NCBI GenBank assembly: GCA_012035135.1
Contig: JAAUPI010000014.1
Span: forward strand, 1-43,016
Length of the DNA: 43,016 bases
Direction: 5' to 3'
Source of the DNA: Microcoleus sp. CSU_2_2
GTDB lineage: Bacteria > Cyanobacteriota > Cyanobacteriia > Cyanobacteriales > Microcoleaceae
Each line of letters starts with the position of its first letter. Within the stretch, counting starts at the first letter, position 1. Below are positions 1 through 8,053 of this stretch, in pieces. The position numbers and the translations under genes are program-made. Under the pieces are notes generated by a model. It made no database searches. It saw only the letters and a program-made list of their open reading frames with translations, and had not been told where the DNA came from.

Positions 1-77
1 ACGGTGGCAAAAGAAGAACTTGAGCCACCGCGCCGGGAGAGAATGAGGGTGAAAAAGAAAACCTATCCACTCCCTCA

Positions 78-1379
78 ATGAACAGTGAACGATTAAAGGA
101 CTTTCGTCAAGCAGCATACGAGTTATTGGTGAGGGCGAAAGATGCTACATTCGAGCTAATGGATGCAGTGATGACCACCAGAAATGCGTCATGTTTGGCA
201 GAATTTTCACTCAGCCCGCTATTCAATCGACAATGGCCAAGCGTCTATGAAGCCTTACAAGACACAAGACCAGACCGAAAAAAACTGATGGAGTTGTATC
301 AAAAGCAATTAGAACAGCAAGTACCCCCAACAGAACATATATTAGTGGCGATCGATCGTACTGTATGGGGGAGACCAGATGCTCAAACCTTAAAAGACAG
401 AACCCATGAATATCAGGGAGGCGTAATTATCGGGCAGGGGTACAGTACAATTGCCTGGATACCTGAAGCTCGTGGAAGTTGGGCATTACCCCTACTCCAC
501 GAACGAATTAGTAGTGAGTCTTCACCCATACTTCAAGCAGCTTCCCAACTCAAACTGGTCTGCGAACACAGCGTCAACCCAGTTTTAGCAGTCTTAGACC
601 GAGAATATGGCAATGCCAGTTGGGTATTAGCGCAAGCAGATATTCAAGCTGATTGCTTAATGAGAGTCCGAAAGAATGCCTGTTTTTGGTCGGCACCACC
701 AGCCTATAGTGGTCGCGGTAGACCGCGTAAGCACGGGTCCAAAATGAGACTCAATGACCCAACCACATGGCTTAAAGTGGATACTACGATCGAAATTGAC
801 TCTCATCCAGAGTTGGGACCAGTCCGAGTCAGTCAATGGCTGGACTTACATTTTTATCGCGCCCCTGAACATCGCGTCAATTTAATTCTCATCGAAAGAC
901 TCAATCCCATGTCAAACGGTCAGCCATTTCCACCCTTGTGGTTGGTTTGGGTGGGAGAACGAACTCTACCCTTAGAAATTGTTTGGTCTGAGTATTTACG
1001 ACGTTTTGGGGTGGATCATTGGTATCGGTTTGCCAAGCAACGATTGCATTGGACATTGCCTAACTTGAGAACTCCCTCTCAATGTGAGCGGTGGAGTGAT
1101 TTAATGCCGTTGATGAGTTGGCAACTCTGGTTGGCTAGGGATTTAGTTGAAGAAAATCGACTGCCTTGGCAGCCTGCTACGATCGATTTAACCCCCGGAC
1201 GTGTTGCCCAATCAATGTTGTCGGTTTTAGTTGACATTGGTACTCCTACGAAATTACCTAAACCTAGGGGAAAATCTCCAGGTTGGGAAACAGGAAAGGT
1301 ACGGATACCGGCACCACGATATCCTACTGTCAAAAAACGTGTTTCTCGACACAAAAAGTCTTCAAGATTAGTTGTTTAA
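78..1379 (+). mobile_element. DDE transposase (cyanobacterial IS701/IS4-like family)
   Basis: A 433-residue protein that resembles a family of transposases common in filamentous cyanobacteria. Visible DDE-type landmarks are an acidic residue in AIDRTVWGRP (about residue 92), a second in VLDREYGN (about 172) and, towards the C-terminus, an acidic/aromatic stretch around GVDHWYRFAKQRL (about 325). The C-terminus is very basic. The length is full for the family and no internal stop is seen, so the gene may be active. The left end of the element is probably at or before the window edge: a GGTGGC/GCCACC hairpin lies at about positions 3-28. No terminal inverted repeat or target duplication could be established on the right side. 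It could equally be assigned to a neighbouring DDE family; the transposase call itself is fairly secure. Confidence 0.8.
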
Positions 1380-1497
1380 TCTCCTCTATGCGTGAGTTGT
1401 TGAGCAATAACTTGCCTGATGTTGAAAGGCAGGTACTTTTAGATGCGATCGTTTTTAGTCTAAACTCCAGATTTTCACGCTTAAACCAATATTAAAC

Positions 1498-1550
1498 GAG
1501 CGACGCACCATACAGTTTATAACGGGGATGAACAACCCGGATTTGCTGTG
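1498..1550 (-). repeat. solo half of a dispersed nested-palindrome element
   Basis: Read on the minus strand this segment (AAATCCGGGTT, CATCCCCGTTATAA, GGTGCGTCGCT) matches the left half of the complete element at 13679-13830. Only one half is present, just downstream of the transposase. Confidence 0.6.
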
Positions 1551-1564
1551 AGGTCGATTTAGAG

Positions 1565-1587
1565 CTGAGATCCGCAAGGGATCTCAG
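1565..1587. repeat. short perfect palindrome
   Basis: CTGAGATCC and GGATCTCAG form a 9-bp stem with a 5-nt loop. It has no T-run, so it is more likely an intergenic repeat than a terminator. The rest of the gene-free stretch 1380-1959 holds the half element at 1498-1550, the inverted repeat at 1811-1827, and no recognised gene. Confidence 0.5.
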
Positions 1588-1810
1588 GTTCGTAGTGAGG
1601 ACTTCAGTTACTTCTAGTAAGAATGAAGCATCATCCAAATGGCATAAACGGGACTTACCTATCGGCGATGAACAATAGACGTTGCGATTGCGTCGCTACC
1701 GCTGCCAATGACAGAAATAGGTTATTGATGCGTCAGCCCCGATCGAACAATAGGTTGCACGAGCAATTTTTAGACAATTTCTGGGGGAAGATATAACTTA
1801 TCAGTATCCT

Positions 1811-1827
1811 ACACATAGTGTATGTGT
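1811..1827. promoter_or_regulatory. possible operator, inverted repeat upstream of the polysaccharide genes
   Basis: ACACATA-GTG-TATGTGT is a perfect 7-bp inverted repeat with a 3-bp spacer, lying about 130 bp upstream of the first GT4 gene. The size and spacing would fit a dimeric repressor site, but no regulator is identified, so this is inference. Confidence 0.25.
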
Positions 1828-1959
1828 GTAAGCCCTGTCGATTCTACGTACACACCAGGAAAGCGGTAATTAACCTCCACCCGCCCCTCTTTCCTGACCC
1901 GCTCTGATACAAGCGCTCCCAGCATTGTCTAGAGTCGGAATTTTCAGCGGGACTTTAAC

Positions 1960-3111
1960 ATGAAGATAACTTTTGTTCTTCCTACTCTCAATCTGACCGG
2001 TGGCATTCGAGTAGTGTCTATTTTCGCAGAGCTTCTGAGAAAGCGAGGTCACGAGGTGTTAGTCATTTCTGTACCGCACTCCCAAGCCACTCTGCGCCAA
2101 CAAGTAAAGTCACTGTTGCGGGGACGAGGCTGGATTTCTCCACCTCAAAGCCAGCCATCATTCTTCGATAACTCGAGTGTAGAACAGAAAATTACTGAAA
2201 AGTGGCGTCCGATCGAAGATAAAGATGTACCGGACGCTGACGTAATAGTTGCTACTTGGTGGGAAACCGCAGAGTGGGTGGCGAAACTCTCTCCTAGCAA
2301 AGGAGCAAAAGCTTATTTTATTCAGCACTACGAAGCTTTTGACTACCTACCTAAAGGTCGAGTAGAAGCAACCTGGACGCTGCCAATGCACAAAATTACC
2401 ATCTCCGAGTGGTTAGTTGACCTAGCGGCGAATAAATACGGAGATTACAAGGTTTCCTTGGCTCCTCCCAGTGTAGACACCAAGCAATTCTATGCCCCTT
2501 TGCGCCACAAACAGTCGATTCCTACAATTGGAATGTTTTACTCTCAAACTGCCTGGAAAGGAACTGACATCGCTCTCAAAGCTTTTTCCTTAGCAGCTTC
2601 AAAAATCCCGAATCTGCGTTTAGTTGCCTTTGGTACAGACGCCCCATCTCCAGATTTACCGCTGCCCGCCAACACCGAGTATGTAATTAAACCCGATCAA
2701 GACAAACTCAAAGACTTCTACAGTAAATGCGATGCGTGGCTGTTTGCCAGCCGATCGGAAGGCTTCGGTTTACCAATTATAGAAGCAATGGCGTGCCGCA
2801 CTCCAGTCATCGGTACTCCTGTCGGCGCTGCTCCTGAAATGTTGAGCGGTGGTGCTGGCATACTGGTCAAACCAGAAGATCCCGAAGCAATGGCAAACGC
2901 CATCGAGCGTATCTGTCAGTTGCCCAATTCCGAGTGGCTGGCCATGTCCGAAGTTGCCTATGCCAAAGTTGTAAATTATACTTGGGAAAATGCCACGGAT
3001 CTTTTTGAGGCGGGATTACAAGCTGCCGTAGAGCAATCCAAAGAACGGGATGTTCAGGTAGTTTCGTTTTCTCCCTATGCGGAAAAAGTTGAGGCTGAAT
3101 GGCAACTGTAG
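1960..3111 (+). CDS. GT4-family glycosyltransferase (first of a tandem pair)
   Basis: A 383-residue retaining glycosyltransferase of the GT-B fold. The N-terminus MKITFVLPTLNLTGGIRV is the typical first beta-strand and glycine loop of the acceptor domain. The C-terminal half has the GT4 nucleotide-sugar site SRSEGFGLPIIEAMACRTPV with its E-x7-E pair, followed by GTPVGAAPEML. It probably adds a sugar from an NDP-sugar to a growing surface glycan at the cytoplasmic face of the membrane; donor and acceptor cannot be read from sequence. It is followed by a close paralogue and then by a polymerase-like membrane protein, which makes a polysaccharide role likely. The start is chosen because the beta-strand begins directly at this ATG; no strong Shine-Dalgarno sequence is seen. 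Confidence 0.85.
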   Translation: MKITFVLPTLNLTGGIRVVSIFAELLRKRGHEVLVISVPHSQATLRQQVKSLLRGRGWISPPQSQPSFFDNSSVEQKITEKWRPIEDKDVPDADVIVATWWETAEWVAKLSPSKGAKAYFIQHYEAFDYLPKGRVEATWTLPMHKITISEWLVDLAANKYGDYKVSLAPPSVDTKQFYAPLRHKQSIPTIGMFYSQTAWKGTDIALKAFSLAASKIPNLRLVAFGTDAPSPDLPLPANTEYVIKPDQDKLKDFYSKCDAWLFASRSEGFGLPIIEAMACRTPVIGTPVGAAPEMLSGGAGILVKPEDPEAMANAIERICQLPNSEWLAMSEVAYAKVVNYTWENATDLFEAGLQAAVEQSKERDVQVVSFSPYAEKVEAEWQL

Positions 3112-3386
3112 CAAGTTGAAATTCTGCGATTCCTGGGTGCGCGATATTCTCAATAGGAGATAAATCTCATCCGAGGGGTGCTTCTACCGCTAAAATTTCC
3201 CGTGTCTGTATTAAAAGGGGCATCCACCAAGATCTCAGGTCAGTTCAATCTAAGCAACAGCAACAAGTAGATTCCTAACTCCGAACTTACTATTGCTATT
3301 ATAGATAAGTTCGATAAAACTCTCGCGTGAGAACCAGTCGCTTGCCGGGAGCGTCACCAAGCAGTGTCAAACTTCTGACTCAATTC

Positions 3387-4493
3387 ATGAAAATTACTTT
3401 TGTCCTTCCCACTCCTACTCTGGCGGGTGGTATTAGGGTGTTATCCACATATACAAAACTTCTCCAACAGCGAGGACACAAAGTATTTATCGTCTGCGCG
3501 CCCCGAGAACAGCCAACTTTGTTCCAACAATTGCGATCGATCCTGAAAGGTAAGGGTTGGACATCAGTTCCTCAAAGGGAACCGTCTCACTTTGACAACT
3601 TAGATGTAGAACTTCGATTTCTCGACAAGAATCGTCCAGTTACTGACAAAGACGTACCTGATGCCGATGTGATCATGGCTACCTGGTGGGAAACTGCCAA
3701 TTGGGTATCAAAACTCTCTCCTAGCAAAGGAGCAAAAGTCTATTTCCTCCAACACTACGAGGCTTTTAGTTACATACCCAAAGGTCAAGTAGAGGCCACT
3801 TGGTCGTTACCGCTGCACAAAATCGCTGTTTCCCAGTGGCTGGTTGACCTAGCTCGGGATCGATACAACGATCCGTATGCATCCCTTGTGCCTCCCAGCG
3901 TAGACCTCGAACACTTTCGCGCTTCGCCGCGAAGCAAACAGTCGGTTCCTACAGTCGGGATATATTACAATACCATTCACTGGAAAGGCTGCGACATCGC
4001 TCTGAAAGCATTTTCCCTAGCTGCTGCCAAAATTCCCAACCTTCGTTTAGTTGCCTTTAGTTCACGCGAATCTCCTTCTCCCAATTTGCCCCTACCGGAT
4101 GGTACTGAGTACCAGATGTTACCTACTCAAGACCAAATTAGACAGTGTTACAGCAAATGCGATGCTTGGCTTTTTTCCAGTAGGTCAGAAGGCTTTGGTC
4201 TGCCAATTTTGGAGGCAATGGCGTGTCGCACTCCAGTCATCGGTACTCCTGCGGGCGCGGCTCCGCAACTACTCGCCAGCGGCGGCGGGATATTGGTCAA
4301 GCCAGAAGACCCTGTTGATATGGCAAAAGCCATCGAGCAGGTTTGTCAGTTGTCTGATGCCGAATGGCAGGTAATGTCTGATGCTGCTTTGGCTGAGGTG
4401 ACCAAATATACTTGGGAAGATGCCACTAATCTCTTTGAGGCTGCTCTACACACAGCTATAGAACGTCAGTCGCAATTAACAAAGAAAGCCTAA
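3387..4493 (+). CDS. GT4-family glycosyltransferase (second of a tandem pair)
   Basis: About 368 residues and clearly a paralogue of the preceding gene: the same N-terminus (MKITFVLPTPTLAGGIRV), the same KLSPSKGAK segment, and the same GT4 motif SRSEGFGLPILEAMACRTPV. The open frame extends 60 bp upstream to a GTG, but the ATG at 3387 aligns with the paralogue's first residue, so it is preferred. Sequence differences are concentrated in the loop after RGKGW/KGKGW and in the segment after the PPSVD motif, which could mean different donor or acceptor specificity (inference). The gap to the first copy is 275 bp and contains no gene. It probably works in the same glycan pathway as the genes on either side. 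Confidence 0.85.
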   Translation: MKITFVLPTPTLAGGIRVLSTYTKLLQQRGHKVFIVCAPREQPTLFQQLRSILKGKGWTSVPQREPSHFDNLDVELRFLDKNRPVTDKDVPDADVIMATWWETANWVSKLSPSKGAKVYFLQHYEAFSYIPKGQVEATWSLPLHKIAVSQWLVDLARDRYNDPYASLVPPSVDLEHFRASPRSKQSVPTVGIYYNTIHWKGCDIALKAFSLAAAKIPNLRLVAFSSRESPSPNLPLPDGTEYQMLPTQDQIRQCYSKCDAWLFSSRSEGFGLPILEAMACRTPVIGTPAGAAPQLLASGGGILVKPEDPVDMAKAIEQVCQLSDAEWQVMSDAALAEVTKYTWEDATNLFEAALHTAIERQSQLTKKA

Positions 4494-4581
4494 AATTGGG
4501 GTGGGGCGATCGTTTATCGATAATTTCCATAGGGCGAATTGAGTTGTCCTTCTGCAATTTTATTGCCACCAAACAAAAGCT

Positions 4582-5952
4582 ATGACTCAACTGATCCCAA
4601 TTGTAATGTACGGCTGGATTCCAGTTACTTTATACCTGTTTATTAGATTTCCAACTCAGCGGGCAGTCATTATAAGTTTTATTTTAGCTTGGTTGTTTTT
4701 ACCACAGTCTTCTTTTCCTATTCCCGTATTGCCACCATACACCAAGATCACAGCAACTTGCTATGGCATTTTGATAGCTACTATTGTCTATGATACTGGG
4801 CGCTTAACTTGTTTTAGACCCGGTTGGCTCGACGTGCCAATGCTAGTGTACTGTTTGTGTCCTATTGTGTCACAAATTAGTAATGGTGGCAGCCCGATTT
4901 CTCCGACTTTTGGCCAAATTATTGCCTGGGGACTGCCTTATTTTTTGGGTCGTTTGTATCTTAATAATTTAGACGGGCTGCGACAATTAGCGATCGGGAT
5001 TTTTGCAGGTGGGTTAGCCTACGTTCCTTTTACCCTGGTTGAAGGAGTTAAGGGCCCACTGCTGCACCAAATAGTTTACGGCGTGAATGCCGTGGATGAC
5101 TGGAGTCAAGCAAGGCGTTTGGGAGGCTGGAGACCGGTTGTATTCATGCAGCACGGTTTGATGGTTGGTGTGTGGATGATGACAGCAGCTTTAATCGGAA
5201 TTTGGCTGTGGCAAACTGGGACACTCAAAAAATTTCAAGGTCGCAAAATAAAGCCTTTAGTAATTGTATTGACTATCGCTTTTTTCCTGTGTCGCTCTAC
5301 GGGCGCGTACAGCTTATTTGCAATTGGGCTAATCGTATTGTTTTGTGCCAAATGGTTTCGCACCTCTTTGCCACTGCTATTGGTAATTGGTTATGTGGTG
5401 TTTTACCTGTACATGGCTGCATCGGGTCAATTTTCAAGCGCAGAAGTTATTGGTTTCATAAGTCAAATATTTGGCGAAGAACGAGCAGGTTCTCTGAAGT
5501 TTAGATTTGACAATGAAGAGATATTGGGAGAAAAAGCGAGGCAAAGATTTCTTTTTGGCTGGGGAGATGCAGGTGGAAACCGCGTATATGATGATGAGGG
5601 TAAAGATATCTCCATCACCGACAGCTTGTGGATTATTGCATTTGGCGTACATGGTGCAGTGGGTTTAGCTAGTTTATTTTCTTCACTGTTACTTCCTGTT
5701 CTCGCCTTTTCCTTGTTTACTTATCCTGCCAGAACATGGTCTCATCCTAAAGTAGCGCCAGCAGCAGCAATGGGGGTTGCTTTAACTATGTATGCGTTTG
5801 ACTGTCTGTTGAACGCGATGACTAACCCAATTTTTGCGTTCATTGCTGGAGGAATAGCGAGTGTGGCACTAAACGCTCCAGAAAATCTTAAGGCAAAGAA
5901 AATGAGTTCACCAACAACAAAACGGTCGTTGGTTCACCAAAAATCAAGTTAA
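4582..5952 (+). CDS. polytopic membrane protein, O-antigen ligase/Wzy polymerase-like
   Basis: A 456-residue protein made largely of hydrophobic helices (roughly 10-12 segments) with one long hydrophilic loop between about residues 285 and 345, the usual layout of O-antigen ligase and Wzy-type polymerases. The loop contains charged residues around FGEERAGSLKFRFDNEE and FGWGDAGGN, where such enzymes often carry functional arginines and a GWG-type turn. Family members join or polymerise lipid-linked oligosaccharides at the outer face of the plasma membrane. The neighbours, two GT4 transferases upstream and a WecG/TagA-type transferase downstream, support this. The gene starts 88 bp after the second GT4 gene and could be cotranscribed with it. 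Polymerase versus ligase cannot be decided from the sequence. Confidence 0.7.
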   Translation: MTQLIPIVMYGWIPVTLYLFIRFPTQRAVIISFILAWLFLPQSSFPIPVLPPYTKITATCYGILIATIVYDTGRLTCFRPGWLDVPMLVYCLCPIVSQISNGGSPISPTFGQIIAWGLPYFLGRLYLNNLDGLRQLAIGIFAGGLAYVPFTLVEGVKGPLLHQIVYGVNAVDDWSQARRLGGWRPVVFMQHGLMVGVWMMTAALIGIWLWQTGTLKKFQGRKIKPLVIVLTIAFFLCRSTGAYSLFAIGLIVLFCAKWFRTSLPLLLVIGYVVFYLYMAASGQFSSAEVIGFISQIFGEERAGSLKFRFDNEEILGEKARQRFLFGWGDAGGNRVYDDEGKDISITDSLWIIAFGVHGAVGLASLFSSLLLPVLAFSLFTYPARTWSHPKVAPAAAMGVALTMYAFDCLLNAMTNPIFAFIAGGIASVALNAPENLKAKKMSSPTTKRSLVHQKSS

Positions 5953-6168
5953 TTTTTGGTCATTAGATAATTTGCTTTATAAAGTCTTTACTGGAGCGAG
6001 CTTATGCTTTACAGAATCTTTATCATTTCTGACTGGACGGGTACGTTGTATGAGGTATACTTAAAAAAGTTTATTCATAAAAGCGTCATAGTTAGTGAAA
6101 ACACAAGTTGGTAGTGCGAGTTTTAGTTTGAGTTGTAATTTAGGAATATGGTTTGAAGGAGAGCAAAA

Positions 6169-6963
6169 ATGAACACTGTTAACTTATTAAATGTATCCAT
6201 TGATAATTTTTCAATAGAACAGTTGTTTGAAAAACTAGACACCGAAGGCGGTGTCGTATTTACGCCCAATGTAGATCACTTGGTAAAATTGCAATATGAC
6301 CGCGACTTTTATGAAGCTTACAAGCACTCCACTTACAGAGTCTGCGACAGTCAAATATTGATGTATGCCTCAAAGTTTTTGGGTACTCCTCTCAAGGAAA
6401 AAATTTCTGGTTCTGACTTGTTTCCTGCCTTTTACAAGCATCACCAAGCAAATGACGACATTAAAATATTTTTGTTAGGAGCTGCAGAAGGTGTTGCTAA
6501 AAAAGCCCAGGAAAATATCAATAAAAAAATGGAGAGAGAGATAGTAATTGAAGCATATTCTCCTTCTTTTGGGTTTGAAAAAAATGAAAAAGAGTGTGAA
6601 AAGATCTTTGACTTAATTAATAAATCTGGAGCTACAGTATTGGCAATAGGAGTAGGTTCACCCAAGCAAGAGAACTGGCTTGCTAAATATAAACACAGAA
6701 TGACCAACATCAAAATTTTCTTAGCAATAGGTGCAACCATTGATTTTGAAGCTGGTGTTAAAGCAAGAGCTCCTAAATGGATGAGCGAAGTAGGAATAGA
6801 ATGGGGCTACCGATTGCTAAGCGAACCAAAAAGGCTGTGGAAAAGGTATTTGGTAGATGGTATGCCTTTTTTCCGATTAATTGTAGAACAAAAATTAGGG
6901 TTTTATAAAATGCCTGTCCTCGATGGCGAAACCAGAAATCTAGAATGGGAGGGTGGTTCCTGA
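6169..6963 (+). CDS. WecG/TagA/CpsF-family glycosyltransferase
   Basis: A 264-residue protein with the family's hallmarks: TPNVDHLVKLQYD near residue 32, the VCDSQ segment near 58 where the family places a conserved aspartate, the SGSD motif, and AIGVGSPKQENWLAKY near residue 160. Family members transfer a HexNAc-type sugar from a UDP-sugar to lipid-linked intermediates, and many act peripherally at the membrane through the C-terminus; here the C-terminal basic tail (PKRLWKRYLVDG) fits that. A strong ribosome-binding site, AAGGAG, lies 8 bp before the ATG. It closes the polysaccharide block and is separated from the polymerase by 216 bp, so it may have its own promoter. The exact sugar is not predictable. 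Confidence 0.85.
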   Translation: MNTVNLLNVSIDNFSIEQLFEKLDTEGGVVFTPNVDHLVKLQYDRDFYEAYKHSTYRVCDSQILMYASKFLGTPLKEKISGSDLFPAFYKHHQANDDIKIFLLGAAEGVAKKAQENINKKMEREIVIEAYSPSFGFEKNEKECEKIFDLINKSGATVLAIGVGSPKQENWLAKYKHRMTNIKIFLAIGATIDFEAGVKARAPKWMSEVGIEWGYRLLSEPKRLWKRYLVDGMPFFRLIVEQKLGFYKMPVLDGETRNLEWEGGS

Positions 6964-6989
6964 AAATTTGATGACAAATCAAAAAATTG

Positions 6990-7094
6990 TTACCTGAGTT
7001 TGAACTCGCAGCCTTCCTGACAAAAATTATCCACGTTTGTGACTACGCTCAGAAAGGGAATCCAGTTTTTTCATAGCCTGTCAAACTCAGGTAA
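6990..7094. repeat. small element with 14-bp terminal inverted repeats
   Basis: TTACCTGAGTTTGA at 6990-7003 and its exact complement TCAAACTCAGGTAA at 7081-7094 bound a 105-bp segment without coding potential. The arrangement is that of a MITE or a large stem-loop. No clear target-site duplication is visible. Confidence 0.5.
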
Positions 7095-7279
7095 TCTCCA
7101 ATCTGCTTGCATTAGAATGATGAGTTCGATCACTAATTGGTAATTAGGGTTTGCCTGATTGCGTTGAGTGATTCCGATGCAACCGAAAAGAATGTAACAA
7201 TTTTTTTAAATTGCTAAACTTTAGCAGTTTTTAATGAAAAAAGATTCCAAAAATCTGGCACAGCTTTGCATTCCAACAA

Positions 7280-7582
7280 TTAATTGCTTTCCACAAAAAT
7301 TCGATCGCCCTCAATCTTTACCGGATAAGATTGCAGCGCGGATGCAGGTGCATTCAAACATTTACCAGTATCTAACTTGTACTGAAATTTGTGAAAAGGA
7401 CAGGTAATGATGCCATTTCTGACCTTACCCATGTCGATGGGATATTCTAAGTGAGTGCAAGCATTGCGGTAACAAGTGACATTCATGCCTTGACGGTTTA
7501 GGATGAGCGAAATTCCCTCAACTTGTACTGTCAAAATACCCCATTCTGGAACGCGATTTAGCGCCGTTATTTCTACCCACAT
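7280..7582 (-). CDS. Rieske [2Fe-2S] ferredoxin-type protein
   Basis: A 100-residue single-domain protein. The Rieske cluster ligands are complete: C42-T-H44 in the first loop and C61-P-F-H64 in the second. Standalone Rieske proteins of this size act as soluble electron carriers for oxygenases or resemble NirD-type small subunits. There is no signal peptide or membrane helix, so it is cytoplasmic and not the cytochrome b6f Rieske protein. It stands alone, divergent from cysS and convergent with wecG, so its redox partner cannot be inferred from context. The start MWVEITAL matches the usual beginning of the domain. Confidence 0.85.
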   Translation of the reverse strand: MWVEITALNRVPEWGILTVQVEGISLILNRQGMNVTCYRNACTHLEYPIDMGKVRNGIITCPFHKFQYKLDTGKCLNAPASALQSYPVKIEGDRIFVESN

Positions 7583-7814
7583 ACAAGCTTTCTCACTTTA
7601 AATAAATTATCGCATACTAATACGCGATCGCCCTTAAATTCCACATTCCGCACCCCCCAACTGGCACATACACGGATTGAGCAGCGAGAGTCAATCATCC
7701 GAGATAATGAGTAAAAATACTCAATATTCTCGGTCAATCAGCATCACCGAGTCAGGAATTCCTGAAAATTGAGGTGAGGGCGTGAGTTAAATAGTCATGC
7801 CGGTTCAAATTGTG

Positions 7815-8003
7815 TTAGCGTTGACGGGGGAGAACGTCACAAATAGTGTAAACTTGCGATCGAAGCGTCAAGCTCAAATCTCGATACAAACAACAAGCAC
7901 GATCGTCATTCAAAATGCGCTCGTGGATCATTCTTGTCCATTCAGAGCCAACGAGCATTAATTGCAGTACAACTGTAACAAACGCTTGAATCTGTGCTGA
8001 CAC
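7815..8003 (-). CDS. small hypothetical protein
   Basis: A possible 62-residue protein starting at GTG. It has an amphipathic helical start followed by the charged stretch SEWTRMIHERILNDDRACC and LYRDLSLTLRSQVYTI. The composition looks protein-like rather than random, and the start lies just upstream of, and divergent from, cysS. No family is recognised. A longer frame exists, but it would overlap the cysS coding region, so the internal GTG is preferred. It may also be a chance open frame. Confidence 0.3.
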   Translation of the reverse strand: MSAQIQAFVTVVLQLMLVGSEWTRMIHERILNDDRACCLYRDLSLTLRSQVYTICDVLPRQR

Positions 8004-8053
8004 ATCAAAAGATTCCAGAAACAGCAGTACATCAATCCCAAATCTCAAATCCC

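Noticed and set aside
1283-1495. 70-codon frame overlapping the transposase 3' end
   Set aside because: It mostly overlaps the transposase in another frame and has no recognisable domain; it is probably fortuitous.
6989-7015. tRNA T-arm-like sequence
   Set aside because: GAGTTCAAACTC resembles a T-loop stem, but no acceptor, D or anticodon arm can be built; it is part of a 14-bp inverted repeat. No tRNA or rRNA gene was seen in the window.
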